A stretch of DNA of 64,000 bases from Pyrus communis (lineage: Eukaryota > Streptophyta > Magnoliopsida > Rosales > Rosaceae). Made by a program: the position numbers and the translations under genes. Numbering within the stretch: position 1 is the stretch's first letter; every line of letters starts with the position of its first letter. The notes under the pieces were generated by a model. The model saw nothing but the letters and a program-made list of their open reading frames with translations. It made no database searches and was not told where the DNA came from. Location: the NCBI RefSeq assembly GCF_963583255.1, contig NC_084817.1, forward strand, positions 10,050,121-10,114,120, in the 5' to 3' direction. Shown one piece after another: positions 1 to 12,171 of the stretch.

Positions 1-1490
1 TGTGGGTTGAATTGAAAGAGGAGGATGGGGAGATGCGGCAGTGATGGAGGTTCCTAAGGTGGAACAAATTTTTAATTTTTTTTTAATGTTCATGTAGGCT
101 TAAATTGACACGTAACATCTAATCATTGTTTACGTGGGCACCACGTCAGAGATTAGCGGCTGTTTTAGCTTAACATATGTATGTAAGTTTTCCAAAATTA
201 TGACTTTAAGTACCAGACTAAGACAAAAAAAACTTTATATATAAAATGTTGAAAATTAAGAAACTTCAAGTAGGAAATTAAGATTAACAAAAAAAAGAAC
301 AATAAAAATTATGTGGTCAAATTGTAATTTTATTATAGGTAACCAGAAGTAATTTGCAACTTTTATAGTAGTGTTCTTCACACACATCTTTTTGTTCATG
401 CACACCCTTGTTAATATTTGTCCATTTATATTCTTGAATTCATTCGATCGACAGTTGGAAATTGTAAACTGAGATTAACAACAACAAAAAAAAAGATAAA
501 TGTTATGTGGTCAAAGTGTAATTTTCTATAGGTAACCATGAGTAATGTGCAATTTTCATATGGTAATGTTATTCACACATCTCTTTTTACCTTTATAAAA
601 TCTTGTTAATTTTTGTCAATTTATATTCTTGAATTCATTGGATTCACGATCTGAAATTGAGAGGGATGTGTGAAAAGTAAAATGGTTGTGTGAATAGTTT
701 TCATATAGGGACGTTTTGATATAGGCACCTTGTTTTTCAATTTCGTTGATTAAACATTTGTTCTTTTTAAGAATTTGATTAAACATTTTTTCTACAATTT
801 TATTAGAGGTACGTTTGACTATATTGGTACGTTTGTTTATCTATAATATTTGTACATTTTATTTTATAGTACATTTGGATTTATGTACATTTTGTTTTTT
901 GGTACATTTAGAATCTAAGCGTACCAAAAGTCAATACATTTATTTTCAAATGTAATCCATAATCCACTTGGATTTTTACCAAGAATTTGTATCAAAAATA
1001 TTTTTACCAAAAGTGATTTTAGTCATTTTCAAAACACTTCCAAACGAGTGATTAACATTTAATATGATGATATTAAGAAAATACATACATGTTATAACAT
1101 TAATATTAATAAGTCCTTAAAGAATGGGATTTTCTTAAAAATGTATACTAAAGTTTTCTTATTTTAATTAAAACCCTAAACTTTGATCATTTTGATTCTT
1201 CTACACTTTACGGATTCTCTATACTCATCTCATGTTTGGTGGCTTGCCTAACTCTAACTTGATTATATATTAAACTATGAAATATTTTTGACCTCAAAAA
1301 TGATGACGTTAGAATATATTGCATATAATTGAAGATTAGGGTAGGTTAAGATCGTCCAAATGGGTAATCCTAGATTCCAAGTTCCCAAACAACCTTACAA
1401 TTTCCAATCCTGTCTATCTTGTATCGTATTTCATGATTGAAGAGCTCTCTTCAACAACAAAAATTTTTAAAAAGTGTTTGTATTCAAATG
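1..1490. other. AT-rich intergenic DNA
   Basis: I see no gene. The stretch holds a direct tandem duplication at 281..664 (listed separately) and, at about 780..960, several short phrases built on the motif GTACATTT. No open frame here resembles a known protein. Confidence 0.6.
281..664. repeat. Two-copy tandem duplication, about 191-bp unit
   Basis: Unit 1 (281..471) and unit 2 (472..664) both start with AGATTAACAA. Both continue through the shared phrases ATGTGGTCAAA, TAGGTAACCA, TTCACACA and TTATATTCTTGAATTCATT in the same order. The copies differ by scattered substitutions and small indels, so the duplication is not recent. No function is suggested. Confidence 0.65.
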
Positions 1491-1574
1491 GGTACTTCAC
1501 GTGTCATAATATATGTGGTGAAACGTAGAATAAAATATCTTTTCCTTCACTTGTATTATGACACATGAAGTACC
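1491..1574. mobile_element. Small hairpin MITE
   Basis: The left arm GGTACTTCACGTGTCATAAT is repeated, inverted and imperfectly, at the right end (ATTATGACACATGAAGTACC). The element is about 84 bp and folds into one hairpin. The TIR contains a CACGTG core and resembles the hairpin at 9509..9642. The superfamily cannot be assigned. Confidence 0.5.
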
Positions 1575-2600
1575 AGTTGCATACTTGACAACTCCTTCAC
1601 CAGCCCCTCAAACAAAAAAACATAGATCTCTTCCAGTTAATGTATTATCACATTTTGGGCACGTTTCAGTTTTCGTAGGAAGCAATTTTGTTCGTAGGTA
1701 CTTTTTACCAGAAAAAAAAAAAAAACAAAAAAAAGGTTTTCGTACTCATTTTAAGTATTTCAACTAAACATATACAAGAGTGTTTTTGGTAGTTATAAAG
1801 CGTTTTTAGTCCTTTCAAAGACAACCTCAAACGGGCCTTAGTAAAACTATTAAAGAAAAAGAGTAGATATTAACACTCCAAAAATATCAGCATGGACTTT
1901 GCAAAGTTTAGTTTCTACCTACTTGCAAATATAAAAGTAGGGCAAACAGAATGCAAAAGGGCTTTTGGATGAAATTGCAAGGTAGCTTTTAAATCTACAA
2001 GACATTCAATCATTTTGATAATTTGATATGGCCATTACTTTTTAAGGGCTTCACGCATTTGATCAGATGAGCTTTTTGACTCAGACTATGTTCAAATTTG
2101 ACGTTTCAGAATCAAATCTAAGGCAGAAAGAAAAGGGTAAGCACATGGACTATTGCTACAAGTACAGCAAAAGACCAACTCATCTCATCTCATTCCACTA
2201 GTAGTAGCGTTTTGTTTTTATCTTTTTCATGGGATACAATATTGTTATAGCTAATTTTACAAGTCACGTAAAGGCATAAAAAAATAATTATAAATGACCA
2301 TTGCTTATGTTTCATTACGTTTATATTACTACATAAGACAAAAAGTTACTTTAGCAAATTCTTATAGGCTTTAAAAATACAATTGAGGCTTAAAAAGTTA
2401 ATGCTATACATGGTATTGTGAAGAGAGGAATTACAAGGATTTTTTTTTTTTTTTTTTGTTGAAAATGGGGCTTATAGCTCAAACAAACTAATTACAAGGT
2501 TGATTTTTCACATCACTTGGAAGTTGATTTTTCACATCATTTGAAAAAACATTCATTCCAATGTCTAATGTCTAAATTGCTCACCTTATAACAAGGATAT
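1575..2600. other. AT-rich intergenic DNA
   Basis: I see no gene or clear element. A T-run lies at about 2441..2457. The short frame at 1558..1767 is low complexity with a lysine-rich tail and has no family resemblance. Confidence 0.5.
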
Positions 2601-3493
2601 TACGGTGCGTTTGTCGTATAATACTATCATGGACTTGATTAGCTTCATGACTAAGTTTGACTAGCTTAGAATAGACTGACTTAGTGAAACATTTTGTACA
2701 ATGTCAAACTCAAAAGCAGAATAATTGACAGAATATAATATTATATTATTTCATGCATATCTACTAATATTTTATTATTAATTCACATTTTTTTCCTTTT
2801 TTCTATAAAACTCTACCTCCACACAAAAACTTCTCATCTTTTCTCCGTCTTTGGCTCCCACCATTTTCTCCTTTTCTCCCTCTTTTTCCTGCAGAATGCA
2901 GATCCTTCAAAATGATTTTTCTTGCAAAACGCAGATTTTTCGGTCCAAAACAAGATCATCCTCTTCACCCTTTTCACGCCGTTAAGCATCTCCACCTTCC
3001 TCATTCTCTTCTCTCTAAAACAAATTCAGATCTCAATTGTGTTGTTAGAGCCCGAGATCGAGGCACTAATTGGTATGTGAGTGTACCTGATGGTAGTATC
3101 CCTTGGCGACTCCAGTGATTAGATTATGCAGTGTGAGATCACCGTCCTGATAACAGCGCTCGTCTTGCACTTGCAACAACGCTCGTCTTTTGGTGATTTG
3201 GTTTTCGATGGAGACCATCGGCGATACAAGTCTGTCGTCGATCATCTATTTGTTGGACGGCTAAGAGGACGGTGTGAAGCAAACTCGACGAGTCTTAGGC
3301 GAAGTGAAGAAGGTGTTGGAGACGGGATTAACAAATCTCTCCTTTTGTGAGGTCTCGTTAAGACCACCTAGCAAAGCATCTAGTCTACACGAGTCTGACT
3401 TAGTCCCATTAAAATCAGTCTCTGCTTGCACCAAATACTAACTAAATCAATTCAGTCTAACGAAACTTAGCAAGGCCAAACAAACGTGCCCCT
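2601..3493. mobile_element. Candidate TIR DNA transposon, non-autonomous (~0.9 kb)
   Basis: The left end (ACGGTGCGTTTGT) and the inverted right end (AGGGGCACGTTTGT) match with transitions. Subterminal sequence is also inverted: an ACTAAG/GACTTAGT block at 2651..2691 is mirrored around 3400..3480. GGTGCGTTTG-type ends are common in Harbinger-like MITEs, but I could not fix the target duplication, so the superfamily is inference. The interior contains two short open frames (2912..3118, 3126..3350) with no recognisable domain. A captured gene scrap is possible but not shown. Confidence 0.5.
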
Positions 3494-3977
3494 ATTGGAT
3501 TAACGAACAAATTTTAATTTCTATTACTAGAAAACACAAATATGAGAATAAGATGAGGGAATTCGTGATTCGGGAAAGTTAGGAATAAGAAATAAAAGGA
3601 ATGAGAAGGGAGTTATACTACCCTAATTAATTTAATTTGTTATTTTCAAGTATTGGATTACATATTGAATGTGTGAGAAACATATTTTATTTAGAATAAT
3701 ACTTGCATTCTCCTCACTTGGGGATGAAATTATTCTCTTACCTGCAAATAACGTATCTTCATGAACCATTCAATGTCCTAATATTCATTGAACATTATTC
3801 CTGCAAAGAATTTGGGATCGTTTACTCATTCAAATATATCAAATAAATCAATGGTGTAGGTTCTAGGTAAAAGTTAAGAAGCCACAGAGGCATAGCAAGG
3901 TCGTGCTGCACCTCTGGTTGTTGGAAATCGATCCTAAGAGTGAGAATTTGCACCTCTGATTCTTCTGAACTTGCATG

Positions 3978-3980
<3 letters not shown>

Positions 3981-4010
<30 letters not shown>
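3981..4010. repeat. (CT)n microsatellite
   Basis: About 15 uninterrupted TC dinucleotides. It is likely length-variable and usable as a marker. Confidence 0.9.
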
Positions 4011-4013
<3 letters not shown>

Positions 4014-4451
4014 TTTTTATCTTTTTTTGTTTGGCGTTTTGTGTTTTGTTTATCTGTGCGGAGCTGCTTCTTTCTTCTCAGTTAGGACACCCACAAGCCT
4101 ATGATGAAGTTTCGTGATACAACTGCATTTTGGGTTTTTATTTTGTTTACAGAGTTGGATTACGCGTTAGGCTTTATTGTTATAGGTTGTGTTAGGGGCC
4201 ATATCAAATAGCTGCAATGGCCCACCATGTTTCTTATAAAACTTCCAACACAGGTATAAAATGGCTTTTTTTTAATTGAAAAATAATATTAGCAATTCAA
4301 AAATGACATCATGCACTTCTTATTTATGAATACATAAGCGAGAACATGAAGAAATGCTTGATGACTTTTGTAGAATGTCGATAACAATTACCTTTTTTGT
4401 TTTTTGATAATGGCAAAAAAAAGTATTACTCATTGTACCTCGAATTGTTTT

Positions 4452-4575
4452 AGGGAAGTGTTATTGGCATTCTAAAAATCTCATTCTACACTCCTCACAA
4501 ATATATTTTTCTTTCTAAATATAGAAAGTTTAAAGTGTAGAATGAGAATTTTAGAATGCTAATAACAATTCCCTT
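4452..4575. mobile_element. Short MITE with ~40-bp TIRs
   Basis: The left arm starts AGGGAAGTGTTATTGGCATT. The right arm is its imperfect reverse complement, ending AGAATGCTAATAACAATTCC. Almost the whole 124 bp is two arms around a short AT-rich loop. Superfamily not assigned. Confidence 0.6.
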
Positions 4576-4976
4576 GTTTTATCATGGCCTAAAATACAAT
4601 ATAAAATCCTCCAAAGGCCCCAAAAAGTCTTCAATATTTAAAATTATTTCAAGTCATTGACCTTTCTAACCTACATTACATCTAATTCTACATGTTTATG
4701 GGACCTTTTACTCCTTTAAATTTCGCCTTTTTCCCTCGACAAGTCCTGGCTTTACCATTGCCAGGTAACATATAAAATATGAATAGTCCATTTATTTGAT
4801 AAATTTGGAGGACTAACCAATCTCTATTTCGAATGATTTTTTATAGGGTTGATCTTCAAATGAAAATTGAGACATCGAACAGTTCCAATTACGAAATTTG
4901 TTATGATGAAGATACGTTATTTGCAAGTGAGCAAATGAGCTTATTGTTTATTTATTTATTTCATATGTGTTAGTAA

Positions 4977-5455
4977 CACTGTTCTAAAAATCCCCGCCTA
5001 GCGCCGCCTAGGCGTTAGGTGGCTGGCCACTGCCCCAATTAATGCCCAGGCGTTTGAGAATTAAAAAATGGCACTTGCACTTGTTGAGGCGCCCACCTAG
5101 ACATCCTAGGCACCCATCTAGCCCACCCAAACCCGACTAAGTTGCAACTACTAAGACAGAAAATAAATAATTTTCTTTTTGCACTTTATTTTTTTTAATA
5201 AATTATAAGAGACTTGTTGAAAACTTAAATGAACACACCGTATATGTTTGTTTCTAAGTTTTTATTATGTTCCAATACTTCCTAATATATAAGTCATTTT
5301 ATTTTGTAGTTTATGATGAAATTATATATATTTTAAGTATAAACAGATACTTATTTACATGAAATATAATATATTTATTTAACTCCGCCTAATCAACCTA
5401 AGCGCCAGACCCCAGCCCACTGCCCGACTAACGCTTAGCTTATTTTAAAACCTTA
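4977..5455. mobile_element. Non-autonomous hAT-type MITE with 8-bp TSD
   Basis: The 479-bp element is flanked by a perfect 8-bp direct repeat GTTAGTAA (4969..4976 and 5456..5463), the length expected of hAT transposons. The terminal inverted repeats are CACTGTTCTAAAA at the left and the inverse of TTTTAAAACCTTA at the right. The subterminal DNA is rich in CCTAGGCG/GCGCCTAGG motifs, and the interior is AT-rich with no coding capacity. A second, left-truncated copy lies at 26950..27398. Confidence 0.75.
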
Positions 5456-5609
5456 GTTAGTAAATGAGGAAATTAAAAAAAATCAAGAATCATAACAATT
5501 CTAATGAAATGAAATAATTCTAATATTCATTCTCAACATCACCAGTCATTTATTTGTATTCTCAAAAAAATGAATACACTTTGTGCAATAAAAATTGGGT
5601 TTGGTCGCA

Positions 5610-6440
5610 CCAAATGTTCACGGCAAAAAAAAAAAAAAAGAAAAAAAAAAGAACTTTACGTGGCAAAGAGTTTTCTGACGCAATAGATGTTTGCTCAACG
5701 ACCTAACCTATTCATCAAGCAAACTCTAAACAAATTTGTGGGTAAAATGAGGATTTGACGCCAATTTTTGCATGTTAAATGAAATATTGTCGCCCTAGAA
5801 GAATTATGCGACGAAGTCTCTGAAATGGTCGGTGAGGAAATAATGGCAAAAAAAATAAATACGACGATGATGAAACTTTAGGTGACGAAGGCTTCATCGT
5901 GCAAGGGTTCACAAAATTTATTAAAGTCTCAAATCCGTACCCTTCTCTCCTCACTTCCTATCTTCCTCTTCTTCCCCAATTCCAAATATCTTTTTTCTCC
6001 CCCAAACTCCAACACTTTCGCTATCCCATATCCCAAATCTTGTTTTCTTTTTCGTACTCTCACCGTCGACGATCGAAGATTTCCATAGTAAGTTCCTATT
6101 TCTCCCAATTAAGAACAAATTCTTTTTCAGTTATGAAAATTAGTTTTTGAATGTTTAATTGTGTCTCAAATTTTGTGGGTTTGTGAATTTATGGAAATTA
6201 TAAATTTGTAGATATCATTTTTGTCCAATTCCGCATCCGACAATGTTGTGATGAATGATCAGCAGAGGCACATCAACTATGATTTCATGTGGCAAACAGA
6301 ATTGGAGAGGAAGGCACACTACATTCTTGTGCATGACATAGAGTCGTTGGTCAGGAACAAATGTCCTATGGAGTGGTCGTCCTAGGAAAAAGTGCCGGAG
6401 GAGATGACGAAGTCTTTGTTGAATGACCTATTAGTAAGTG
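5610..6440 (+). mobile_element. Decayed 5' part of a CACTA-like element with a transposase-24-like fragment
   Basis: At 5640..5900 short GACGAAG/TCGTC/GCGAC motifs recur, like the subterminal repeats of CACTA transposons. A pyrimidine-rich leader follows to about 6100. A coding-like stretch at 6251..6434 then reads from MNDQQRHINYDF through LVRNKCPMEW, with an in-frame TAG, to a GTAAGT-type donor. The RNK.PMEW..WE..P.EM pattern resembles the start of plant En/Spm transposase-24 proteins as I know them. No intact CACTA terminus is visible. Similarity to 8335..8960 supports a dispersed family. Confidence 0.4.
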
Positions 6441-6956
6441 TCAAATAATAATTTAATAATTATTTTTTATATAATAGGTATTATGATTATTAATATTTTA
6501 ATATTTTTGCTCATATGAAATTTAATATTGATGATACTAATAGTAACATGATTTATTATGAATATTGTAAATATTTCCTTACTTGTATTCGAATTATAAT
6601 ATTTTATTTAACTTTTATAGATGCTTAACACCCTACAAATTATTGATTAAACCACACATACTTAATACACCTCACATTTGCTTTTTCAATTAAAAATTAT
6701 CTTAATACACCCCACTTCCTTCTCCATAATACCATCACACTACACATTCTCAATATACACCTTACATTTTCTGCATACACCCCATATTTTTTATACACCC
6801 CACATTTCTCAAATATTATAACGCTCATTTTTAATTTTGCCGAATGAAAACCATCTGAACGTTAGTTTGCTGAATGATTTCAAATTGAATGATTTGAAAA
6901 ATGTTTAGGTTCATTTGAACATTTTTCAATAACAATAATAATGATTCAAAGCTACC
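6441..6956. other. AT-rich intergenic DNA
   Basis: No gene is seen. At 6640..6815 the phrase ATACACCCCA(C/T)A recurs several times as an irregular short repeat. Confidence 0.4.
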
Positions 6957-7200
6957 ATGTTGTTTCCATTTTCTTGTGCATATTTTGCCCACAACAGTGC
7001 TGTTCACAGCGTGACTGGCAAGTCTCCTTTCTCCCTAGTGTATACTACTGTCCCCAAGCATGTAGTGGACCTCGTCAAGCTTCCTAAGGGTCCAAGTGTG
7101 AGTGTAGTTGCTGAAAAGATGGCAGAAAGCATCCAAGCTGTTAAGGTAGAGGTTCGTGAACGTCTGGCACAAACACCTGTACATACAAGATCATTGTCAT
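6957..7200 (+). pseudogene. Ty3/gypsy integrase fragment
   Basis: A short open stretch includes the residues [19 protein letters not shown], followed by a [10 protein letters not shown] segment and a coiled region ending near VRERLAQT. In Ty3/gypsy polyproteins this pattern lies at the end of the integrase core, just before the C-terminal domain. Upstream catalytic residues and downstream sequence are missing, and no LTR is nearby. It is therefore an orphan remnant. The frame runs on to 7265, but similarity is lost after about 7200. Confidence 0.7.
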
Positions 7201-7265
7201 TTGCCACTAATAAAATGCTTGTAGACATGCTAAGTTTCCAACCCATATGCTATTCCCTATTATAG

Positions 7266-8334
7266 AATCCTTGATAGATTAAAGACTTTCGAAATCTAAC
7301 CAATTGAAGGACCAATAAAAGTATAGAATACAAGAAACAAAGTCTAACCATTTGTAAGGGTTTGATAATATACTAAAAATAGTTACCTCGTCAGTTTTAA
7401 ATGTGTTTGTGTAATTGACGACGATTGTTGTTGCAACCTCAGTGTCCCCTGTAAAGGTATTGCCTTGTATGTTATCCTGTTTAAATACACCAAAAATTTG
7501 TATCAAATCCTCGTTTATTTACTAAGAATCATACATCTCAATTATTTGCTAAGTATCATCATACAACTCAATATCAATATTAGTCTAATACTTTAATCGG
7601 TAAAGGGAGGCGTAGTCTTATGCTCTGTTAGTCGTATGCAAATAATCAATAAAGCTTCTTATTTGGACAAAAAATGCAGCCTGGGATTTAAGCATATGTG
7701 GGTTTGTTTTCAATTCCACCATTAAAACCCATGTCGTCTATTTTTAATATTAGGTTGTAATTTTAGGTGTTTAATTCTTAATGTAATCTCTGTGATCGCT
7801 AAAAGATGAATACGAACATAGAAGCATAAATAACACAGCAAAAGCAAGATTAAATAATTATTGATGTCGTCAAAATCACTAAAACAATGAAAAATACGAA
7901 GTTTTACCTCATGTGAAGCTTTCAATACACCGATTTCGTGTTCCATTCGTCAAAAATAATTTTTCTCAATCAACATGTTTGTAGTTTCATTGGTTAGGAT
8001 TTTATTCAACAATGGAGGATGCGAAGGGTTTGGATGGTTGAAGAAGATAAATAATATGTTAAAAGTGATTTGGGGTGTATTTAGAAATTTTGTATTTTTT
8101 TTAAACCTAATAAGGTCAAAATTGTCATTGCGTAGTAAGGTAAATAAGTCATTAATAGTAAATTTTAATGTGATGTGCATTCAACATTTTGTAGGGTGCT
8201 AATATAACCAAACTTAAATATTTGCTTAACTTGTATTCAAATTAAATATTTACTTTAAATATATATAAGAATGTTTTGAATATCTTATTTACTTAATTTG
8301 ATAATAAAAATAGAATCAATAAAATTTATGAAAA
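7266..8334. other. AT-rich intergenic DNA
   Basis: I see no gene. The several short frames on both strands overlap each other, are AT-rich, and show no family pattern. Confidence 0.4.
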
Positions 8335-8960
8335 AAAAAAAATGAGCGCAACGAAGATCATGTCGTCGCACAAAGGCATATTACGTGATGGGAGTTATGT
8401 TGTCGAACAAAGGCACCTTACGCGATGAATGATGTTTTGTTGTACAAATGGGTCTTACGCGACGAATGCTTCATTGCCTAAAGTCCATGAGCAATTAGGG
8501 TTTCGTTTGGATTTGGGCGATGATAACCTATATTGGGCGAGGAAGGCTTTGTCGCTCAAAACCTTCGTCATTTTAATATCTTCCCTAGCCATGAGAAGCA
8601 GATTTCAGAAATTGCTTTACAATTTCTAAACTCCTCTTCCTCCATCTCCCTCTTCATCTTTGTTCCTCTCTCTTCCTCCCCATCTTTCTCTCCATCTCCA
8701 TCACCCTTTCTCTCTCCCTCTCTATCTTCTCTCAATCTTAATTCAAATTTGTCCATCTTTATCTCCTATATTTTTCCATATACAACTCCTCTCCCTTTCT
8801 CTATCCCTCTTTATCTCGTAAGCGATAACTGTTATTTTGATTTTGCCATTTATATTTTTAATTTTGAATTCGAACTAACAAAATTAATTTTGTTTTCTAT
8901 TGGGTTGTTGTATACGATTATTGTCGAAGAAGAAATTTGAAGGTAATTTCTTCATTAGTT
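8335..8960 (+). mobile_element. Second CACTA-like 5' fragment
   Basis: After an A-run, motifs of the type TCGTCGCACAAAGGC, TTACGCGACGAATG and GAGGAAGGCTTTGTCGC recur between 8345 and 8570. A pyrimidine-rich (TCTCTCC) leader follows to about 8760. The layout and wording match 5640..6090, which has GACGAAGGCTTCATCGTGC at the equivalent place. The 135-aa open frame at 8533..8940 is a translation of the pyrimidine-rich leader and is not supported as a protein. Confidence 0.35.
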
Positions 8961-9508
8961 TATTTTGTTGTGATATATATTTTTTTTTAATTTATGTGAT
9001 AGTTTGATAGAAGTAATACATGTGTGTATTTTTAATATTTTTGTACATCATGTTCAAATTTATTTTGTGTTGTACGAAGTTAATAGTACTTAACTTCGTA
9101 CGATTTTGTTCAAGCTAAGCTTAGTTTCACATTAATAGGAGCTCTTGTTTTTTCGCTTGTTTGCTAGTCTTTTCTTGCAAGTCACCAAGCTTTACTTTTG
9201 TCTATGAATTCAAACCTTTCTTTCAGTTCTCAATTATTTTAACCTATAATAAAAAATCAAGTAAAACATGACAAGGGCAAGTCTATAGACATTGAGTTTC
9301 TTCTCCAATTCTTGTTGACATATTTTTGTGAATTTTTTTATTTGTAATGAATGGCTTTTCTAATATTATGTTTTTTGGGATTTTTCATTTTTGGAGATCA
9401 AGGGCAAGAGCCAAAAAAGTAAAAACTCAAAAAGTGCCAAAGGGTGCAACAAAGTACAGACAAGTTTGGGTCATCATTGGGTTTGGGGAGGGATTTTTCA
9501 ATGCGATC
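8961..9508. other. Intergenic DNA
   Basis: No gene or clear repeat is seen. The small frames at 9347..9573 are lysine-rich and unrecognised. Confidence 0.4.
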
Positions 9509-9642
9509 GTCACACGGGATGGTATACCACGTGTCATTATATAAATGGTGGGATATGTGTGTTAAAAAGTTAATAACTTAAAAGATAAAATTTTTCACGA
9601 TTTACATAAAAACACGTGGTGTATCACTCGTATTCCCGTGAC
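9509..9642. mobile_element. Hairpin MITE
   Basis: The left arm GTCACACGGGATGGTATACC continues into CACGTGTCATTATATAA. The right arm is the imperfect inverse, ending CGTATTCCCGTGAC. The whole 134 bp is two arms around a short AT-rich loop. It shares the CACGTGTCAT core with the hairpin at 1491..1574, so the two may be related. Confidence 0.6.
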
Positions 9643-10786
9643 AACTAAAAATTTCTTGGATTTGGGATAACTGGGCCTTCAACCGACCTTGCTGGTTGGT
9701 CCTATTGATTGAGCTGTTTTCTTTTGAAATTTGGCCAATTTTTGTCGCTTGCATAAGTCCAAGAGACGACCAGTCGTTTACAGATGATGTGTCAAACAAC
9801 CCTAATACAAATTGAAATACACAAAACCTTCTGCCTTTTACAGTTTACAACTTGAATGTTTAAACTCATATTAAGGGTTTGTTTTAATCAGTTTTGTGTT
9901 TGATTTGTTTCCCCGACTCTTAGTCAAAAATAAATAAAAAGCTCTAAGCTTGAAATAATGAACCCAACTAACTTGACATAACGAACTAGGTATGTTTGAC
10001 AAAAAATAAAAAAACTAGGTATGTAAATCATAGCATATTAACAATTTAAAAACATTACTATATAGTAATAGAATATCGTCACGTGATATACACTATCCTC
10101 ATGTTACAAAATGTGAATAAGTACTACCCGATACCAATATTGACACAAACCATATTTCACATAAATTATATAGCTTAAACAAAAAGAATTAAGGTAAGCC
10201 ATTGGACATTGTCTCTTACCCCATACCATTCTTTTGACTGTCGGCAAAACAAGAATAAAGGAAAAAGGGAAAAAAAAAAAAAATCAGAGTACTGACATTC
10301 ATAAAGTAACAAACAATGGTTCACCAAGAAAAAAAATAAAGTAATTAACAGTTAGCCATATGTCAATATGATAAAAAGTTGAAGTATGAGGTTCAACTTT
10401 GGTGTTACATATAGTATTAAATGTTACGAATATCAGATGATGTGAATTTATAGAACTAAATAAAAATAATAATTCAAGCTAGGCTAAATCATTCAATACT
10501 CGTAGCATATGTAACATGAAAGAGAATTTATCAAAAATATGATATAGATATTTCAAGTAGTTAAAAGAGAGCGAGTTATTAGGGTATGACTGGGAAGAAG
10601 GCAAGAAGGTTGGTCATCGAGAGGTCCTTCTCTTCCAACGTTACGATGTGCAATTATATATTCCTGTAGAGCGCCTACTCTGTTCTTGTATATATATGTG
10701 TGTCAGCTTGAGCTAAGCTGCTGCAAAAGCAACATGCCACTGAGATCAAGTGGGACCCAATCTATCAAATGCGTAAGAGAATTTGG
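9643..10786. other. AT-rich intergenic DNA
   Basis: No gene or clear element is recognised. Confidence 0.4.
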
Positions 10787-10992
10787 AAGAGGATCTCCTC
10801 CTGATTCGCTTTGTGGGAATCCTAGAGATCTTCATATCTTAATTATTCATCGTACATTGTGTGCTCAGTTTTCGTTAGATACTATTTATGTTTAATTAAA
10901 AATAAAAAAAATGATTTATGACAGCATGCACAATGAATAATTAAGATGTGAGAATCCTTAAGATCCCCACAATTTGGATCCGGATAGGATCC
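10787..10992. mobile_element. MITE of a GAGGATC-ended family, copy 1
   Basis: It starts AGAGGATCTCCTCCTGATTC and ends with the inverted GGATCCGGATAGGATCC. The middle holds CATATCTTAATTATTCATCG and its inverse CAATGAATAATTAAGATGTG. A second copy of the same family follows 53 bp downstream. Confidence 0.55.
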
Positions 10993-11045
10993 ATAACCAA
11001 AGAATTTCTCTCTGATCTTGGCAACTTGGGACCTTTTTGTTTTGA

Positions 11046-11239
11046 GAAGAGGATCCTCTGTAGATCCACTTTGAAGGGATCTTCTTATCCGTTTATCATA
11101 TATCGTGCTGTCAGTTTTCGTCAGGTACTATTTGTGTTTAATTTTAAATAAAAAGAATCAAATGATTTATGACCTCACGATGAATGACTAAGATGTAAGG
11201 ATCCCTAGGATCCCCACAATTTGGATTCCGATGGGATTC
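11046..11239. mobile_element. MITE of the same GAGGATC-ended family, copy 2
   Basis: It starts AGAGGATCCTCTGTAGATCC and ends GGATTCCGATGGGATTC. The interior phrases CAGTTTTCGTCAGGTACTAT and ATGATTTATGAC correspond to those in copy 1, in the same order and orientation. The pair arose either by a tandem duplication or by two insertions. Confidence 0.55.
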
Positions 11240-11279
11240 AAATCCTTTGTTTTGTATTGTGTGTGTATATATGTAGAGT

Positions 11280-12171
11280 AATAATAAGAAGACTAAAATT
11301 TTAAATTAGAATTTTAAAACAAATAATGTTTTGTTAATAGGAAATAAGTACGTTAATCAATACTTAAGTAACAATCCAATTATCAATATCCACATTATTT
11401 GGCTTACAAAATTTGGTTTGGAACTTTGGTATCCCTAGCATTACCCTTTGTAAATTACATGACTTGGTCATTGATGATTGAATTATGACTTAAGTGTTGA
11501 TTACTGTGCTTATTTTCTATTTATTATACATCCCATAATTTGCAAATTTGGTCTAAAAATTGGTTTATTATATATATGAATATTTATAGTAATTTATTTT
11601 TTATGTTGTCTAATACCCTAGTAGATAGAGTGTTGGATTTCTTTCATGCGTCTCAAAACTTTCCCCTCTCATAAAGTATTGTAAAACTTTTAAACTCTTC
11701 CCGTCCCTTTAATAAAATAACCCTAAAGAACATGGAAGTTGATGATTGGTTTATTACTTAAGCGTTGATAACATTCTCATTTATATTGGTGACACATAAT
11801 TTAGTTTGCAAATTTTATCTCCAAATTTAGTCTTCCTAGCATTACCCTATAGTTAGGATTCGGGACACACATTGACACATTGTTTGATAAAATGATCTTT
11901 GAGGAAATACCTAAAACAGTGGATTGTTAAAACACATTATGCAACCGTAAAAAATATATCAAAAAATATGTCACTCAATCCTGAGCCATATAAATATATA
12001 AAGGGTAATGCCAAGGAGACTAAATTTATAGACAAAACTTACAAACTAAATGATGTGTCACCAATAGGAAATGAGCATGCTTATCAACGCTTAAGTAATA
12101 ATCCAATCATCAACTTTCATGTTTTTAGTTTACAAATTTTGTCTATAAATTTAATCTCCTTAACATTATTC
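11280..12171. repeat. Cluster of three MITEs with GGGTAATGCTA-type ends
   Basis: Copies lie at about 11280..11453, 11710..11853 and 12003..12171. The best one begins GGGTAATGCCAAGGAGACTA and ends with the inverse form (TAATCTCCTTAACATTATTC). All share a middle phrase of the type TAATCCAATNATCAA and TTTAGTTTACAAATTT. Two further relatives lie at 21550..21690 and 21737..21880, upstream of the YUCCA gene. Confidence 0.5.

Larger units (their letters stand above)
3494..4976. other. Intergenic DNA with a CT microsatellite and a MITE
   Basis: No gene is seen. It contains a CT microsatellite at 3981..4010 and an inverted-repeat MITE at 4452..4575 (both listed). Confidence 0.5.

Noticed and set aside
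8533..8940. 135-codon plus-strand frame
   Set aside because: It is a reading of a pyrimidine-rich leader (Ser/Pro/Leu runs). The equivalent place in the related fragment at 5880..6150 is also leader-like and not conserved as protein.
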